This document shows, one piece after another, positions 9,052 to 17,463 of a stretch of 64,000 bases of DNA; within the stretch, counting starts at the first letter, position 1, and the number at the start of each line of letters is the position of its first letter. Below the pieces are notes generated by a model, which had not been told where the DNA came from, did no database searches, and worked only from the letters and a program-made list of their open reading frames with translations. A program made the translations under genes and the position numbers. Source of the DNA: Nitrospira defluvii (GTDB lineage Bacteria > Nitrospirota > Nitrospiria > Nitrospirales > Nitrospiraceae); the NCBI GenBank assembly GCA_011525625.1, contig WYAX01000013.1, positions 22,564-86,563 on the forward strand, in the 5' to 3' direction.

Positions 9052-9849
9052 ATGAAGAAGGGTGCGATGAAAGTAGTGTTCGGCGTTGCGGCCGCAGCAT
9101 TTTTGGCTGCGCCCCTCACCTCATTTGCCGGAGGCACGATCGCCGGGAAAGTGACCTATCCCGGGAAGGCCGAGCAGAAGGAGTTCTCCTTCTCAAAGTT
9201 TCCGAACCCGAAGTTTTGCCCGAAGAACCCGAACAAGAGCCTTATGGATGGCGATAAGCGCTTCCTCAAGACCATTGAGGTGGCTAAGGATGGTGGGTTG
9301 AAGGGTGCAGTTGTGGCCGTGGTCGATGTCGAAGATCAGGCGTTTGTGGACGGATTCAAGGGCACGGATGTGGTGGCGGAGTTCTGTGAGTTCTTGCCGT
9401 TTACTGGCGTGGTGGTGAACACCAAGCCGTTCCGCGCCGTCAACAACGATGCCGATCCTGACGATCCCAAGTCCACCCAGGGTGTGTTGCACAACCCGCA
9501 CAGCTTCACGGTGAAGGGTTCCACCTCGGCCACCGGTTTCAACATCGGGTTGGCCAAGAAGGGTGACAAGCTGGAGAAGCCGGTCACGTTCCGTGGCGGC
9601 GCCGAAAAGGCTGGGTACTATCGTTTGCAGTGCGACCAGCACGAGTTCATGCAGTCCTTCTTCCTGCCGGTGTGGAATGCGCACCACGTCGTCGTGAAGG
9701 ATGATGGCTCGTTCGAGATCACGGGCGTGCCTGCCGGCAAGCACAAGGTGGTCGTGTGGCATCCGTTCGTCGGCAAGGGTAAGCTCAACGAGTTTGAGAT
9801 TGAAGTGGCCGAGGGTGGAACGGCTAACTTGAAGGCTGAAATTAAGTAG
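9052..9849 (+). CDS. Exported cupredoxin-like protein with regulatory-like C-terminal domain
   Basis: A 265-residue exported protein with a signal peptide (to about TSFAGG). It has the same two-part plan as the protein at 5832: a cupredoxin-like domain with a His in HNPHSFTV and the terminal C-D-Q-H-E-F-M segment (Cys-x2-His-x2-Met), then a small beta sandwich starting at DDGSFEITGVPAGKHKVVVWHP. The mature protein is rich in Lys, and the gene has a perfect AAGGAGG (9038-9044) and its own terminator, both consistent with strong single-gene expression. A periplasmic copper-binding or electron-carrier role is inferred from the ligand pattern; a structural role without copper is possible. Confidence 0.75.
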   Translation: MKKGAMKVVFGVAAAAFLAAPLTSFAGGTIAGKVTYPGKAEQKEFSFSKFPNPKFCPKNPNKSLMDGDKRFLKTIEVAKDGGLKGAVVAVVDVEDQAFVDGFKGTDVVAEFCEFLPFTGVVVNTKPFRAVNNDADPDDPKSTQGVLHNPHSFTVKGSTSATGFNIGLAKKGDKLEKPVTFRGGAEKAGYYRLQCDQHEFMQSFFLPVWNAHHVVVKDDGSFEITGVPAGKHKVVVWHPFVGKGKLNEFEIEVAEGGTANLKAEIK

Positions 9850-9891
9850 ACGTTTTCCGTCAGATCTGAGGCGGGACAGCCCGCTTAAGGA

Positions 9892-9930
9892 AGGGCAGTG
9901 GTTCAATGCGAGCCACTGCCCTTTTTCTTT
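9892..9930 (+). terminator. Rho-independent terminator
   Basis: Stem AGGGCAGTGG (9892-9901) with CCACTGCCCT (9913-9922), followed by TTTTTCTTT. It ends the transcript of the cupredoxin-like gene at 9052. Confidence 0.9.
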
Positions 9931-10133
9931 ATGTCACGTCCTTGTTCTCGATGATTCGCGCAAGGTTTGAGGAGGTGTTCAGCCTGTGATCCTCGCTGAA
10001 ATATCTTGCCTGGTCGCCTGCGCGAGTTAGGGAGATGAAGCGGCCGAGGCTGCCCGCCGCTCGCCTTGCGTTTCTCTTTCTGAACTGGGTAAGATGACCA
10101 ATTTCTACGCCACATTCTCGAAGTGGGGGGTCT

Positions 10134-11123
10134 GTGCCTCGCGAATTGTCTCTCGCCGAAGTCTTCCAGTTAGGGTACTACTGGGAGACGAAAATTCTCT
10201 TAACTGCCGTGAAGTTAGATGTTTTTTCACTGTTGGATGGCCAGGGACACAGCGCGGCGGAACTCGCTGAGAGGCTCGGTGCCGATGAACGCACCTTGGA
10301 ATTGCTCCTGAACGCATTGGTGGCCATACGACTCCTGTCAAAAAGCGGGCACACCTATGCGAATACTCCGGTGGCGCTGACCTATCTGGTCAAGCATGGG
10401 CCGCAATATGTTGGACACTTGCTTCTGCTTCACGATGCCGAGTGGGACAACTGGGGGAAGCTAGAAGAGGCCGTCCGGACCGGCCGTTCCCCAGTTACTC
10501 GGCATGTGTTTGAGACGGATCCGGCGCTAGGGGCCAATGTGTTGTCCGTACTGCATCGCATTGGACAGCAAAGCGGGCCAGATTTGGCGAAGCGGCTGGG
10601 ACTCCATCACGCTCGGACCATGTTGGATTTGGGCGGCGGGGCAGGAACCAATGCGATCGCATTCTGTCGGGTGTATCCGGGGCTGTCTGCCACGGTGTTT
10701 GACTTGGCCACCACGCTCCCGCTGACGACACGGACGGTGAAGGACGCAGGACTCGAAGATAGGATCGCACTGAAATCTGGTGATTTTAATCGGGATGCCC
10801 TTGGCGGCCCCTATGACGTGGTCTTAATGTCCGACATCCTGCACTACCAAAATCTTGCGACCAATGCCGCGCTGGTAAAAAAGATTCACGGGCACCTCAG
10901 TCCCGGTGGCCGCTTGGTTATCAAGGACCGGTTCCTGGATCCGTCCGGTACGAGTCCGGCGTGGACGGCGGCGTTTGCAGTGCACATCCTCGTGAACACC
11001 GAACAGGGGGCCTGCTACCGCACGGCAGAAGCCATGCAATGGATGCACGATGGCGGATATGTATCGGTCGAAGAAATTGAACGGAACGCGGTGGTGCAGG
11101 GTGTCAGGCCACAGGCGGAATAG
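10134..11123 (+). CDS. SAM-dependent O-methyltransferase, acetylserotonin/hydroxyneurosporene type
   Basis: A 329-residue protein starting at a GTG after a G-rich stretch. Residues 1-100 form a winged-helix dimerisation domain (LTAVKLDVFSLLDGQGHSAAELAERL, then TPVALTYLV). Residues from about 160 hold the SAM-binding glycine loop MLDLGGGAGTNAI, an acidic residue after the next strand (VFDLA), and the VVLMSDILHY segment near the catalytic region. This is the plan of family 2 O-methyltransferases acting on quinones, carotenoids or antibiotics. The DUF420 gene starts 8 bases after its stop, so it probably heads the operon that carries bd-like oxidase copy 1. A substrate such as a quinone or haem intermediate is possible but not shown. 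Confidence 0.8.
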   Translation: MPRELSLAEVFQLGYYWETKILLTAVKLDVFSLLDGQGHSAAELAERLGADERTLELLLNALVAIRLLSKSGHTYANTPVALTYLVKHGPQYVGHLLLLHDAEWDNWGKLEEAVRTGRSPVTRHVFETDPALGANVLSVLHRIGQQSGPDLAKRLGLHHARTMLDLGGGAGTNAIAFCRVYPGLSATVFDLATTLPLTTRTVKDAGLEDRIALKSGDFNRDALGGPYDVVLMSDILHYQNLATNAALVKKIHGHLSPGGRLVIKDRFLDPSGTSPAWTAAFAVHILVNTEQGACYRTAEAMQWMHDGGYVSVEEIERNAVVQGVRPQAE

Positions 11124-11131
11124 AAACGACC

Positions 11132-11848
11132 ATGTTTGAATTTCTGCGACAGCCCGGATTCTTCGGGACCCATGCCACGATGGGGGCAGATCTCAGCCAG
11201 TTGATGGCCACGTTGTTCACCGGCCTCTTCATCGTCGGCTGGATTCAGGCGAAGCAGCATCGAGGACACCCTCATCATTGGTTGATGTTGGGCGGCATGA
11301 TCACGATGGTGGGATTCTTCACCGCCTACTATCTGTTTCGACAATTAGGGGTCCTGGCATTTGAGGGCAAGGAAGGGTTCGGTGGGTCGCAAGCCTTGTA
11401 CGACTACGTCTTTATCCCTGTGCTCACCATTCATATCATTCTGGTGATCATTGGACTGGTCATGGCCGTCTATATGATTGTGTTGGGTTTTCGTTCTCAA
11501 CAGTTCATCGGCGGAACCCGAATCCTCAGTGCCTCGCAGTTGCAAACCTCGTGGAAGAAAGTCGGCCTGATCTTTGCGGCACTCCTGACTCTGGTCATCG
11601 TCCTCTTCGGGACGCGGGTGATGTCGGCTGGGTTTTCCATGCGCAAGCTGGAGGTCTACATCGGGTTTCTCGTCCTCGTGGCTACCGTCTTCGCCGTTGA
11701 AATGGGTATTCAGCGCATCTGGCCGGACGGCGGGCAGCGACATCGTGCACTGGGCCGCTTTACCATGATTGTCTACTGTATTTTGTTTCTGACGGGCACC
11801 TTTACCTACGCCATGTTGTATATCTTGTATCCCGGAAAAATCGGGTAG
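11132..11848 (+). CDS. DUF420-family membrane protein
   Basis: A 238-residue integral membrane protein with six or seven predicted helices. The N-terminal two thirds match DUF420 (YozB/CtaM-like): HRGHPHHWLMLGG, then GFFTAYYLFRQ, then VFIPVLTIHIILVIIG, with conserved histidines on membrane helices. In Bacillus and Staphylococcus, DUF420 proteins help mature haem-copper oxidases, so a role in assembling the bd-like oxidase encoded downstream fits. The C-terminal part adds three helices (from about residue 145) not found in the short family members. It lies 8 bases after the methyltransferase and is transcribed with it. Confidence 0.72.
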   Translation: MFEFLRQPGFFGTHATMGADLSQLMATLFTGLFIVGWIQAKQHRGHPHHWLMLGGMITMVGFFTAYYLFRQLGVLAFEGKEGFGGSQALYDYVFIPVLTIHIILVIIGLVMAVYMIVLGFRSQQFIGGTRILSASQLQTSWKKVGLIFAALLTLVIVLFGTRVMSAGFSMRKLEVYIGFLVLVATVFAVEMGIQRIWPDGGQRHRALGRFTMIVYCILFLTGTFTYAMLYILYPGKIG

Positions 11849-11888
11849 GGATATCGATACGGGCCATGCACGGAGCGAGTCACGGTTT

Positions 11889-12389
11889 ATGCTTGTATGC
11901 GGCTGCGGCGGCTGGATGCATACCGAAGGAGTTGAGGAGCGACTGGCAGAAGACGGACAACCGGCCTGGTTTGTCCGGACGGAATGTCGCCCCTGTCGCT
12001 GGCTGGTCGGCATCGAGGGCTCGGCGGGACAGGTCGACGGGCTCGTGGATCGGCTCATGTGGTCTGATGATGCCAAGCATCGATTGGATCGAACCCCACC
12101 TTATGCTGTGCCGTTCTTCCGTGAGTTGGTGGAGGGGTTCGCCAAATCCAGGCAGCAGCGGGTGATCACCTATGATCTGATCGATCAGGCGCAAACCGGC
12201 GATGTCGTCGCCTGGGATCCAGAAGCGGAACAAAGGCTCGCCAATGTGCCGCCACCCGTTCGAGCTATGGCACGGGTTGAACTTGAACGGACGGCCGTCG
12301 ATCGAGGGGCGCGTGTCGTGACGGTGGCGTTGATGGAAGAAGTGAAGGCGCGGTATTTCGGGATGGCGGCCAGAAACAATGAGATGTGA
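11889..12389 (+). CDS. PCP_red-domain protein
   Basis: A 166-residue soluble protein. The N-terminal half has four Cys (CGC near the start, then TECRPC), which could bind metal, and no known fold that I recognise. The C-terminal 50 residues read W-x2-EAEQRL-x2-VPPPVRAMAR-x-ELE-x6-GARVVTVALMEEVKA, the pattern of the PCP_red domain first named in light-independent protochlorophyllide reductase subunit B. This domain recurs in non-photosynthetic bacteria beside redox proteins, and its role there is not settled. It sits between the DUF420 gene and an unknown membrane protein in the operon of bd-like oxidase copy 1, which suggests a job in oxidase or haem handling. Confidence 0.68.
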   Translation: MLVCGCGGWMHTEGVEERLAEDGQPAWFVRTECRPCRWLVGIEGSAGQVDGLVDRLMWSDDAKHRLDRTPPYAVPFFRELVEGFAKSRQQRVITYDLIDQAQTGDVVAWDPEAEQRLANVPPPVRAMARVELERTAVDRGARVVTVALMEEVKARYFGMAARNNEM

Positions 12390-12452
12390 GGAGCGCAGGA
12401 AGTAGTGAGGGGCGGAATGGGCCTTTCCTCGGTTCACCTTGCCGTCTAAATC

Positions 12453-13538
12453 ATGCTGCATCGATTGGCATTACGGGTACTTCCAAGTTTGACGCTTGCC
12501 GTCACGGAAGATTCGGTTCGTAGACGTAAACGTCTCGTGATGTTCTTCCCCGGGTTGGTAGCGTTTGCGGTCTATCGGGCCGCAAAGCAAGGGTTTTCTC
12601 TTGCCGATCCGCTGACGCTGCTGGTGCTGTGCGGGCTGGTTTCCATGGCAACGGCCTTGTGTGCCTATCGCGTCGGGCGGGCCGTGCCATTTAGGGAATT
12701 AGTCGCGGGGGATGGAGTGCGTCGGATTGGCTGGATTGTCGTCTGGATTGGATTTGTCTACGGTGTTCAGCTGTCATTGCTGGTTCTCGCGTTGTTATGG
12801 TTGGTGGGATACGACTATCTCAAACATCCCGATGGGCCGGCCATGATGGCCCTCATCATTCCCAGTTCGGCCGTGGCTCGCGACGCATTCGAGATCGGGT
12901 ACGTTCGGTGGCTTGAAGCGAATGGGCGGCCATTCGTGACGTTCCCGGACGGTGCGGCGCTGTGGGGGTTGCTGCAGCGGGCCGACCAATCGCTTGCTAC
13001 CTGGGTGATAGCTGGCACGGTGGCGTGCGCCGGCTTGTCGGTCCTGACGGCGACGCTCATTGATGGGGAGTTGGCGGTACTCGGTCAAGCCGGTGTCGTC
13101 GCGCTGGCGGCAGGGACGGTCGGGCTCCTGGCGTTCTTTGCCGGTCAAGCAGAGCGGGGGGCGTGGAGGCCCAGGTTGGCCGTCACGCAATGGAGGGAAC
13201 TCGTCAAATTCTGGTGGTGGCCAGGATTGGCCTTTGCCGCGACTTACTATCTGGTGTTGGTCGGAGTGGGGTTGTACGTCTTACGGCAGCCGATACTTTC
13301 CTCGGGCTTCTATGCCTGTGTGGCCGCGCTCGTCGGCGGCATGATGGCGTTGTATTGTTATTATCTCGGCGATCGGCGAGAGATTGAGAGTCGTCAACCG
13401 GGAGGCGTACCCAGTGCATTGCTGCGGTGCCCGTTTGTCATGGGCATCTTGGGCAAGTCTCGTGAATCCATTGCGGGTGCGGCTCTCCATGAATCTGCAA
13501 CCGTTTTTGAGAAGAATAGCCAGAGAGTGTCGTCATGA
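12453..13538 (+). CDS. Integral membrane protein of unknown function
   Basis: A 361-residue protein with seven or eight predicted helices (roughly residues 25-45, 50-70, 85-115, 185-205, 210-235, 255-280 and 285-305) and a soluble C-terminal tail. I do not recognise a family. Between helices there is a soluble stretch (residues 125-180) with several charged and aromatic residues. Its stop overlaps the start of bd-like oxidase copy 1 by four bases (ATGA), so the two are translationally coupled and it may be an accessory subunit or assembly factor of that oxidase. That role is inferred from position only. Confidence 0.7.
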   Translation: MLHRLALRVLPSLTLAVTEDSVRRRKRLVMFFPGLVAFAVYRAAKQGFSLADPLTLLVLCGLVSMATALCAYRVGRAVPFRELVAGDGVRRIGWIVVWIGFVYGVQLSLLVLALLWLVGYDYLKHPDGPAMMALIIPSSAVARDAFEIGYVRWLEANGRPFVTFPDGAALWGLLQRADQSLATWVIAGTVACAGLSVLTATLIDGELAVLGQAGVVALAAGTVGLLAFFAGQAERGAWRPRLAVTQWRELVKFWWWPGLAFAATYYLVLVGVGLYVLRQPILSSGFYACVAALVGGMMALYCYYLGDRREIESRQPGGVPSALLRCPFVMGILGKSRESIAGAALHESATVFEKNSQRVSS

Positions 13539-15403
13539 CGAAACATGTATCGGTTCCGTTCGTGATCGTGCTGCTGCTATGCGGATTCCTGTCGAGCTTC
13601 GGTGCGCTGTTGGTGAGCCCGCCGCTGCTGATGGCTGCGGACCCTTCCGCCGATGTGTATTTCCACACCCCCGGTGTGCCCAGTGGGCCTTCGGCGCCGA
13701 CGGCAAACGACAATCACTACCCGCAGGTCGGTTCCCTCGACAGCCGGTTGCTGATGTGGTTCATCATTCAACAGCATACGTATTTTGGCGGGTTTGTTCT
13801 GGCGTTGCCCATCTTTTGTGTGTTGCTGGAACTGCTGGGGCTGGTCGCAAAGAATCCTGCGATGGCCTTGCGCTATGATGGACTGGCCCAGGATCTGCTG
13901 AAGGTCGCGTTGCTGGCCTTGTCCGTCACCGCCGTCGTCGGCAGTGTCATGCTGACGATGTTCATCGCGCTCTATCCCAGTTTTATGCAGTACATGGGGG
14001 GCACCTTCAAGGGCATGATGCCGCTGTATGCGCTGGTGTTTGTGGGAACCACCGCGTTGACGATTGTGTATTACTACAGTTGGGATCGCATGGCGGAGCC
14101 CGGCTTGAAGTGGGTGCATCTGTCGATTGGCGTGATTGCGGTGGTGTTCGGTACTTCCTTGTTATTACTGGCAAATGCGTGGTCGGCGTTCATGATGGCC
14201 CCGTCCGGTGTTGACGGGCAAGGCCGGTATTTGGGGAACCCCTGGCATCTGTTGCGTTCGGCACTGTGGAGTCCGTTGAACCTCCACCGGTTTCTGGCGG
14301 ATATCATGTCCGGCGGTGCCGTCGTCTTGGCCTACGCCTGTTATCGATTCTTCTCCGGGAAAAGTCAGGAAGAGCGTGCGTATTATGATTGGGTTGGATA
14401 CGTGTTCCTGTTTGTGACGGTCTGTGCGCTGCTGCCCATGCCGTTTGCCGGCTATTGGTTGATGCGATCTGTGTATGCCTACAGTCAGAGCATGGGTGTT
14501 ACGATGATGGGCGGCCTGCTGACCTGGTTGTTCGTCGTGCAGGCATTGCTGATCGGCGCCCTGTTTCTGGGGGTCAATTATTATCTCTGGCAGAGCATGG
14601 GGCGGATTCGTGGTGGCGAACGGTATCGATCCTACTATCAGTATCTGCTGCTGGCGCTGACCGGATGTTTGTTCATCTGGTTGACCCCCCACACCTTGTT
14701 GATGACCGGGACTGAAGTCAAGGCCATGGGCGGGGCCCAGCACCCGGTGATCGGCAATTACGGCGTGATGTCCTCGAAGAACGGGGCGGTCAACGTCATG
14801 ATCTGCATTACGGCCTTGAGCTATATCTATTATCGTCGCGCGAATCGGACGATGACCATCTCTTGGGCTCGGGCGGGAAATCTCGCGCTGGCCGCGCTCT
14901 TCGGTCTCGGGGTAGCCCACATCATCGGGCTGTCGGTCTACGGTTTCTACTTGCCGGCGAGTCTTCGGGTAGCGCTGTCAGGGCCGCAGGCCGTGACGAC
15001 GCTTCTGGTGGTCACGCTGGGGTTGTTGCTCAATCGTCGCATGTTACGTGGCGCGACGATGCATGGCCCGGTGCAATGGGGGCATATTTCGGTTCGCGGA
15101 ATGGTGGGGCTGTTTGGGCTCGCTGCAGCGTTTACGTGGGTGATGGGGTTGATGGGGTACATCCGTTCATCGGGGCGGTTGGCCTGGCACGTCAACGAGT
15201 TGATGCCGGACACGTCGCCCTGGGCATTTACGCCGACGCTTGGGTTTGCCGCGAAGATGGTGACCATTAATATGGTGCTCTTCTGGGGAGCGGTCTTTTT
15301 CTTGTTCTGGGTGTGCCAACGAGGACAGCAACCGGTGATGCATGAGGACCTGAGCGCGGAGAAAGAGGCGGGATTTTTGCCCTCTCCTTCGCATGAAGGA
15401 TAG
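13535..15403 (+). CDS. Cytochrome bd-like oxidase, copy 1
   Basis: A 622-residue membrane protein with an N-terminal hydrophobic leader (to about LLMAADP) and about 14 predicted helices, longer than CydA (about 520). The first half aligns by eye with cytochrome bd subunit I: IIQQHTYFGGF places H81 where CydA has its high-spin haem His, and SPLNLHRFL places H251 where CydA has the b558 His. The C-terminal half has further His residues in TPHT and AQHP and the segment GNYGVMSSKNG, all shared with copy 2. Related Nitrospira proteins have been proposed as terminal oxidases because those genomes lack ordinary haem-copper oxidases. This copy has no c-type cytochrome genes beside it, unlike copy 2. 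It overlaps the upstream membrane protein and the downstream frame, so it is mid-operon. Confidence 0.8.
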   Translation: MTKHVSVPFVIVLLLCGFLSSFGALLVSPPLLMAADPSADVYFHTPGVPSGPSAPTANDNHYPQVGSLDSRLLMWFIIQQHTYFGGFVLALPIFCVLLELLGLVAKNPAMALRYDGLAQDLLKVALLALSVTAVVGSVMLTMFIALYPSFMQYMGGTFKGMMPLYALVFVGTTALTIVYYYSWDRMAEPGLKWVHLSIGVIAVVFGTSLLLLANAWSAFMMAPSGVDGQGRYLGNPWHLLRSALWSPLNLHRFLADIMSGGAVVLAYACYRFFSGKSQEERAYYDWVGYVFLFVTVCALLPMPFAGYWLMRSVYAYSQSMGVTMMGGLLTWLFVVQALLIGALFLGVNYYLWQSMGRIRGGERYRSYYQYLLLALTGCLFIWLTPHTLLMTGTEVKAMGGAQHPVIGNYGVMSSKNGAVNVMICITALSYIYYRRANRTMTISWARAGNLALAALFGLGVAHIIGLSVYGFYLPASLRVALSGPQAVTTLLVVTLGLLLNRRMLRGATMHGPVQWGHISVRGMVGLFGLAAAFTWVMGLMGYIRSSGRLAWHVNELMPDTSPWAFTPTLGFAAKMVTINMVLFWGAVFFLFWVCQRGQQPVMHEDLSAEKEAGFLPSPSHEG

Positions 15404-15425
15404 GCAAGTGATGAGGAGTATAGGG

Positions 15426-16088
15426 ATGGAAATGCGGGTATTGGTCGGTGCGATAGGGTTGTTGGGGTTGATGGGATGGTCGTCGCTTCTGGGGCAGGGT
15501 GATGTGGCTTTTGCGGCTGATCCTGGAGTCCTGGTATTAGAAGATTTTCAATCCGCTGACCAAGGCGGATTTCCGATTGATTGGCAGCATGAGAATCAAC
15601 GCAGCCAGGCGAAAGGTAGGGACGCGTACAAGATTCAATCGGAGGATGGCCAGAGATTTCTGGCGGCGAAGGATGCTGGACAGCGTATCAAGAAGCGCAA
15701 AATTGATTGGGATCCAAAGGCGTACCCGGTCCTGACCTGGCGGTGGCGTCTCCATAAGGCCCCAAGTGGTTCTGAGCCTGTCGCGGCCGTATATGCTTCG
15801 TTGGATACGGATCTCATGTTCATTCCTGTATTTACCAAATATATCTGGAGCGCTGGAAAACCTGAGGGAACGTTCGTCGAGGGTGGCATGTTCAGTGGTT
15901 CGGAGTTGGTCGTCCAGAGCGGGGTGTTGCCGGTCGGAGAGTGGGTCGAAGAGCGGGTGAATGTCTACGAAGACTTCAAGCGAATTCACAAGCACGAGCC
16001 GCAGGAAAAAGCCTGGGGGATCTCCCTGTTTGCCGGGCCCGGAGTAGAAATCGATTTTGGCCCGGTGACGGTGGGCCCGGCTAAGTAA
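15426..16088 (+). CDS. Exported DUF3047-family protein
   Basis: A 220-residue exported protein. The ATG at 15426 is chosen because GAGGAG (15413-15418) precedes it by 7 bases; an earlier frame start at 15393 would overlap the oxidase. A signal peptide runs to about VAFAADP. The mature part reads LEDFQSADQGGFPIDW near its start and YPVLTWRWRLHKAP near residue 110, the signature of DUF3047, a beta-rich periplasmic family of unknown function. It directly follows bd-like oxidase copy 1, and cotranscription is likely. No metal site is obvious. Confidence 0.75.
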   Translation: MEMRVLVGAIGLLGLMGWSSLLGQGDVAFAADPGVLVLEDFQSADQGGFPIDWQHENQRSQAKGRDAYKIQSEDGQRFLAAKDAGQRIKKRKIDWDPKAYPVLTWRWRLHKAPSGSEPVAAVYASLDTDLMFIPVFTKYIWSAGKPEGTFVEGGMFSGSELVVQSGVLPVGEWVEERVNVYEDFKRIHKHEPQEKAWGISLFAGPGVEIDFGPVTVGPAK

Positions 16089-16126
16089 ATTGCTCATGGG
16101 CTCGGGTTTATGAGGATTGGGTAGCG

Positions 16127-16522
16127 GTGATAAGTCGACCCTCAACCAGTATGTTATTTGATCTGGCCTTCGGCATCATGGTCATGGGCACAGTCGGGGC
16201 GCTGATCGGTACTTTTCTCGGTTCGGCATCCATTCCAGTAACCTCCGGAGTTGGTGTGTTGCTTGGCGCCGTGGTCGGCTTTCTGGGCGGCCGCCGATTT
16301 CTGTCCAGTATTTTGGTCGGCACGGTCTTGGGCGGCCTGCTCGCGTGGATGATCGCCGGGCTGGAAAAGGTCTCATTCGGGGCAGGCGCCGGGGCAGCCA
16401 TGGGGGGCTTTCTCGGCGTGCAGATTTCGATGTTGTTGGATGTCCGGGCGGCGAGACGAGCCGCGACGGCGAGGGAAGGTGAGGACGCAGGCGCGGCTCA
16501 CTCGGCGGTGACCAAATCATGA
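16127..16522 (+). CDS. Small glycine-rich membrane protein
   Basis: A 131-residue protein starting at a GTG; an ATG at 16151 is an alternative start. It has four predicted helices rich in Gly, Ala and Val (VMGTVGALIGTFLGSA, then LLGAVVGFLGG, then LVGTVLGGLLAWMIAGL, then GAGAAMGGFLGVQISML) and a charged C-terminal tail. No family was recognised. It is packed between the DUF3047 gene and the first formylglycine-generating-enzyme-like gene, with only 3 bases to the latter, and probably belongs to the same transcript. Confidence 0.65.
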   Translation: MISRPSTSMLFDLAFGIMVMGTVGALIGTFLGSASIPVTSGVGVLLGAVVGFLGGRRFLSSILVGTVLGGLLAWMIAGLEKVSFGAGAGAAMGGFLGVQISMLLDVRAARRAATAREGEDAGAAHSAVTKS

Positions 16523-16525
16523 GGC

Positions 16526-17452
16526 GTGAGTAAGGCGATGGAAAATCGGGGTGTGCTCATCGGGTCGATTATCTTTGTGTTTGGGTCGTTCATTCTGATG
16601 ATTGGAGGATTGGTCTACGAGTCCTACAAGGCTAAGCAAATGCGTCAATTGGCGCTCTCTATTGCGTCAGAAGCCAAACCCGTTGCCGCACCTGTCGCAC
16701 AGGATTTTTCGATGTACAAGACCCTTGTCGGGGATGATGGTCGGGAAATGGTGCAAATCTCCGAAGGCCCGTTCGTCATGGGGAGCCGCGATAATGACAG
16801 TGACCCGGATGAAAAGCCTGAGCATCAAGTCTATTTGAAGACCTACTTCCTTGATAAGCATGAAGTGACACAGGATGCGTACGATCGGTTTCTGAAGATG
16901 ACTAGGCGGGTGAAGCGAAAAATAGAGGTCTTTGAAGACGATCCAACCAAATTGCTGAAATCAGAATACCCTGCCATCGCAGTGACGTGGGATGATGCGG
17001 AGGCCTATTGCAAATGGGCCGGAAAGCGTTTGCCGACTGAGGCAGAGTGGGAAAAGGCTGCTCGCGGGGAAGGAAAGCGCCGCTATGCTTGGGGTGATGA
17101 GTTTATCTCCGGGTATGCAAACATCGATGGCACAGAAGATGGGTTTCGCTACCTCGCCCCCCCCGGCTCTTTTGAGTCGGGGCGCAGCCCGTATGGAATT
17201 TACGACATGACGGGAAATGTCGGTGAATGGGTAGCGGATGTCTATGATGAAAACTTTTATCGAGCCTCGCCCTACCGAGATCCGAAAGGGCCCGACCAGG
17301 GGGAACAACGAATCATTCGCGGTGGTTCCTGGAGAGAAACAAAACGAAATGTGCGCTCCTCGAAACGATTCCAGGCGAAACCCTGGCGACATGACATCAC
17401 AATTGGATTTCGTTGTGCGAAAGATGTCGATGTCGACACGGTGGGGAAGTAG
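16526..17452 (+). CDS. Membrane-anchored formylglycine-generating-enzyme-like protein 1
   Basis: A 308-residue protein from a GTG; an ATG at 16538 is also possible. One N-terminal helix (about residues 10-32) anchors it, and the rest is a sulfatase-modifying-factor (FGE) domain: MVQISEGPFVMGS, HEVTQDAYDRF, AVTWDDAEAYCKWAGKRLPTEAEWEKAARG, YDMTGNVGEWV, IIRGGSW and IGFRCAKD. In true formylglycine-generating enzymes two Cys follow GGSW and hold copper; here that stretch reads RETKRNVRSSKR, without Cys, so this is not a working FGE of the known type. Such homologues include periplasmic maturation or binding factors. It is followed by a second, related gene and then by bd-like oxidase copy 2. Confidence 0.85.
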   Translation: MSKAMENRGVLIGSIIFVFGSFILMIGGLVYESYKAKQMRQLALSIASEAKPVAAPVAQDFSMYKTLVGDDGREMVQISEGPFVMGSRDNDSDPDEKPEHQVYLKTYFLDKHEVTQDAYDRFLKMTRRVKRKIEVFEDDPTKLLKSEYPAIAVTWDDAEAYCKWAGKRLPTEAEWEKAARGEGKRRYAWGDEFISGYANIDGTEDGFRYLAPPGSFESGRSPYGIYDMTGNVGEWVADVYDENFYRASPYRDPKGPDQGEQRIIRGGSWRETKRNVRSSKRFQAKPWRHDITIGFRCAKDVDVDTVGK

Positions 17453-17463
17453 TCGATCACGGC

